Program-made: the position numbers and the translations under genes
Assembly (NCBI GenBank): GCA_965370435.1
Contig: CBDUUP010000079.1
Coordinates: 1-14,117 of the forward strand
Length of the DNA: 14,117 nucleotides
Direction of reading: 5' to 3'
From: CBDUUP01 sp965370435
Lineage (GTDB): Bacteria > Chloroflexota > Anaerolineae > Anaerolineales > UBA11579
Notes under the pieces: generated by a model
Databases searched by the model: none
Seen by the model: only the letters and a program-made list of their open reading frames with translations
What the model was told of the DNA's origin: nothing
Shown: positions 11,651-14,117 of the stretch, piece by piece
How positions within the stretch are numbered: position 1 is the stretch's first letter
How the letters are laid out: each line of letters starts with the position of its first letter

Positions 11651-14117
11651 ATGACCCTCGCCTCCCTCCTGAGCCACTGGCGCGCAGAACCGACCATCGG
11701 CGGCAATGTCGCTGAATGGCGGACTCTGCCGCCGCGCCCGGCGCGCTATGGGGAAACGCCGGAAAGCCTGCATCCCCGGCTGCGCGCCGCGCTGCCTGCG
11801 CGGGGCATTGAGAATCTTTACATCCACCAGGTCGCCGCGTTCGAGAAAGCCAGGGAAGGGCGAAACGTCGTCGTCGTCACCGGGACGGCCAGCGGGAAGA
11901 CCCTGTGCTACAATCTGCCGGTCCTCGACCATCTGCTGGAGGACCCGGAAGCGCGGGCGCTGTACATCTTCCCCACCAAGGCCCTGGCCCAAGACCAGAA
12001 GGATGAACTGGACCGCTGGATGGAGGCCTTGGGGGAGGAGGCCATTCCCGTCGCTACCTACGACGGCGACACGCCCGGCAAGGACCGGCCCGGCATCCGA
12101 GGCAAAGCCCGTCTGCTCATCAGCAACCCGGACATGCTCCACATCGGGGTGCTGCCCTATCACACCAAATGGATCGAATTCTTCAGCAACCTGCGCTACG
12201 TGGTGATCGACGAGCTGCACACCTACCGGGGGGTGTTCGGCTCCCACGTCGCCAACGTGATCCGCCGCCTGAAACGGGTGGCCGACTTCTACGGGGCTGT
12301 CCCGCAGTTCACTCTCACCTCCGCCACCATCGGAAACCCGGTCGAGCTGGCCGAAAAGCTGACCGAGACGCAAATCGAATTGATAGACGAGGACGGTTCA
12401 GCGCGGGGCGCACAGCACTTCATCATCTACAATCCGCCCATCGTCAACCAGGAATTGGGCATCCGGGCCAGCGTCTTGCAGGAGAGCGTCCGCCTGGCCC
12501 AGGACTTGCTGACCTACGAACAGCAGACTATCATTTTCGGGCGGTCCCGGCGCACGGTCGAGATCATGCTCACCTACCTGCGGGAGAGCGGCGCGGCGGC
12601 CCCGGAGCAGATACGGGGCTATCGCTCCGGCTACCTGCCCCGCCAGCGGCGGGAGATTGAGCGCGGCCTGCGGGAGGGCGCGGTGCGAGCGGTTATCGCC
12701 ACCAACGCCCTGGAACTGGGCATAGACATCGGCGGGATGGGCGCGGCGCTGCTCACCGGCTATCCCGGCACCATCGCGGGGACCTGGCAGCAGGCTGGCC
12801 GGGCCGGGCGCGGGGAGGATCAATCGCTGGCTGTGCTGGTGGCCTCGGCCAACCCCCTGGACCAATTCCTGGCCCGCCACCCGGAGTACTTCTTCGGTCG
12901 CAGCCCTGAACAGGCCCTCATCAATCCTGATAACGTCCTCATCTTGCTGGGACACATCCGCAGCGCGGCGTTCGAGCTGCCCTTCCGGGTGGGAGAGTCT
13001 TTTGGCTCCCTGGAGGCGGAACAGGTGGCCGACCTGCTGGGCTTCCTGGAGGAAGCGGAACTGCTGCACCGCTCCGGGGATAAGTATTTCTGGATGGCGG
13101 GGGGCTACCCGGCGGAGGGCGTCTCCCTGCGCAGCGCCTCCACCGATAGGGTGCTGCTGCGCACCTTCGTGGATGACCGTCCGGTCACCATCGGGGAGGT
13201 GGACCAGCTCAGCGCGTATTGGATGGTGCATCCCGAGGCCATCTACCTCCACGAGGGGCGGAACTATCTGGTCGAAGACCTGGACCTGGAGGGGAAGATC
13301 GCCTCGCTGCGCCCGGCGGAGGTGGACTACTACACCGAGCCGCGCCGGGAAACCACGGTCTCCTTGATCGAAGAACTCGGTTACGTGCAGTCCACCGGCG
13401 GCTCCAAAGCCTTCGGGGAGATCGCCGTGACCACCCAGGTCACCGGCTACCACAAGGTGCAGTGGTTCACACACCAACGCCTGGGAAGCGGCGAGGTTGA
13501 CCTGCCGCCCACCGAACTGCAAACCACCGGCTACTGGCTGGCCCTGGACGAGGAGACGGTGAACGGTCTGCGGGATGAGGGTCTCTGGCGGAACGATCCC
13601 AGCCAATACGGCCCCAACTGGAGCACGATGAGCGAACGCGCTCGCCAGCGGGATAACTTCACCTGCCAGGTCTGCGGCAAGCCGGAGGGCGACCGGGCCC
13701 ACGATGTCCATCACCTGGCCCCCATCCGCACCCTGGAAAACTACATCCAGGCCAACCGTCTGGAGAACCTGGTCACGCTTTGCCCGGCTTGCCATCGCCG
13801 GGCTGAACGGGCCGTGCGGGTGCGCAGCGGGCTGGCGGGGCTGTCTTTCGTATTGGGACACCTGGCCCCCCTCTTCTTGATGTGCGACCGGGGCGACCTG
13901 GGCGTCCACGCCGACCCCAAATCCCCCCTGGCGGAGGGCAAGCCCGCGGTGGTCCTCTACGACCAGATCCCGGCGGGCATCGGCTTCAGCGAGCGGCTCT
14001 ACGAGCTTCACGCCGAGATCATGGCCCGAGCCTATGCGCTGGTTGAGGAATGTGAGTGCAGCGACGGGTGTCCTTCATGTGTGGGGCCGGGCGGGGAGAG
14101 CGGATTGGGAGGGAAGA
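11651..14117 (+). CDS. MrfA/Hrq1-type SF2 helicase with HNH inserted in DUF1998 domain (3' partial)
   Basis: Open from ATG 11651 to the window edge (822 codons, no stop). Helicase core: HQ of the Q-like motif (IHQVAAF, near residue 56), Walker A TGTASGKT (77-84), DELH (187-190), SAT (224-226), FGRSRRTVE (296 on), ATNALELGID (350-359) and QQAGRAGRG (380-388). DUF1998/MZB blocks: LQTTGYW (about 624), LSFVLGHLAPLFLMCDRGDLG (about 735), VVLYDQIPAGIGFSERLY and the zinc cysteines ECECSDGCPSCV (Cys801, 803, 807, 810). Between the first and second block sits a complete HNH module: CQVC (672-675), DVHHLAPI (His687, His688), Asn706 and CPACH (711-715). Relatives are 3'-5' DNA helicases in mitomycin-type crosslink repair (MrfA) or in defence (DrmA-type). 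The HNH suggests a coupled nuclease. The start is supported by the promoter and by its conservation in the two upstream copies. Very little of the C terminus can be missing. Confidence 0.92.
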   Translation, partial: MTLASLLSHWRAEPTIGGNVAEWRTLPPRPARYGETPESLHPRLRAALPARGIENLYIHQVAAFEKAREGRNVVVVTGTASGKTLCYNLPVLDHLLEDPEARALYIFPTKALAQDQKDELDRWMEALGEEAIPVATYDGDTPGKDRPGIRGKARLLISNPDMLHIGVLPYHTKWIEFFSNLRYVVIDELHTYRGVFGSHVANVIRRLKRVADFYGAVPQFTLTSATIGNPVELAEKLTETQIELIDEDGSARGAQHFIIYNPPIVNQELGIRASVLQESVRLAQDLLTYEQQTIIFGRSRRTVEIMLTYLRESGAAAPEQIRGYRSGYLPRQRREIERGLREGAVRAVIATNALELGIDIGGMGAALLTGYPGTIAGTWQQAGRAGRGEDQSLAVLVASANPLDQFLARHPEYFFGRSPEQALINPDNVLILLGHIRSAAFELPFRVGESFGSLEAEQVADLLGFLEEAELLHRSGDKYFWMAGGYPAEGVSLRSASTDRVLLRTFVDDRPVTIGEVDQLSAYWMVHPEAIYLHEGRNYLVEDLDLEGKIASLRPAEVDYYTEPRRETTVSLIEELGYVQSTGGSKAFGEIAVTTQVTGYHKVQWFTHQRLGSGEVDLPPTELQTTGYWLALDEETVNGLRDEGLWRNDPSQYGPNWSTMSERARQRDNFTCQVCGKPEGDRAHDVHHLAPIRTLENYIQANRLENLVTLCPACHRRAERAVRVRSGLAGLSFVLGHLAPLFLMCDRGDLGVHADPKSPLAEGKPAVVLYDQIPAGIGFSERLYELHAEIMARAYALVEECECSDGCPSCVGPGGESGLGGK

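Noticed and set aside
11606..12373. 255-residue minus-strand ORF over the helicase start
   Set aside because: It overlaps the promoter and first domain of the helicase, and its residues read as a frame shadow.
12398..14011. 537-residue minus-strand ORF
   Set aside because: Antisense of the helicase, whose motifs are complete on the plus strand. The ORF has no recognisable domain.

Overview
The window looks like chromosomal DNA of an uncultured, fairly GC-rich bacterium. The gene families (membrane-anchored penicillin acylase, lipoprotein metallopeptidase with a Pro/Thr linker, MrfA/Hrq1-type helicase) and the many small palindromic intergenic repeats suggest a Chloroflexota member, perhaps Anaerolineae. 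That placement is an inference from style, not proven.

Left part (1-8000), all genes on the minus strand: (i) a deiodinase-like thioredoxin-fold protein at 210-851, whose reading frame is interrupted by one UGA exactly where deiodinases carry selenocysteine. A bacterial-type SECIS hairpin follows the UGA, so this is read as one selenoprotein gene. (ii) A repeat-filled gap. (iii) A membrane-anchored penicillin acylase (Ntn-hydrolase). (iv) An APH-fold small-molecule kinase behind a long leader that holds a consensus promoter, a 28-codon leader ORF whose Shine-Dalgarno can be sequestered, and an intrinsic terminator: a candidate attenuator. (v) A secreted lipoprotein zinc metallopeptidase flanked by two direct copies of a small repeat.

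Right part (8300-14117): the plus strand carries an SF2 DEAD/DEAH helicase of the MrfA/DUF1998 type, running off the right edge, with an HNH nuclease module inserted inside its DUF1998/MZB domain. The promoter and first 21 codons of this helicase occur three times (near 8413, 9179 and 11614). Between the copies lie two AT-richer segments, each with a gene in the opposite orientation: an orphan lipoprotein, and a DUF262-HNH (GmrSD-like) protein likely to act in DNA restriction. The layout is that of cassettes accumulated at the 5' end of a helicase gene, with the promoter and start regenerated each time.

The most notable items are the selenoprotein, the triplicated helicase 5' end with its cassette-like inserts, the HNH-in-DUF1998 fusion, and the leader-peptide attenuator before the kinase gene. 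No tRNA, rRNA, CRISPR array, integrase or transposase gene was recognised.
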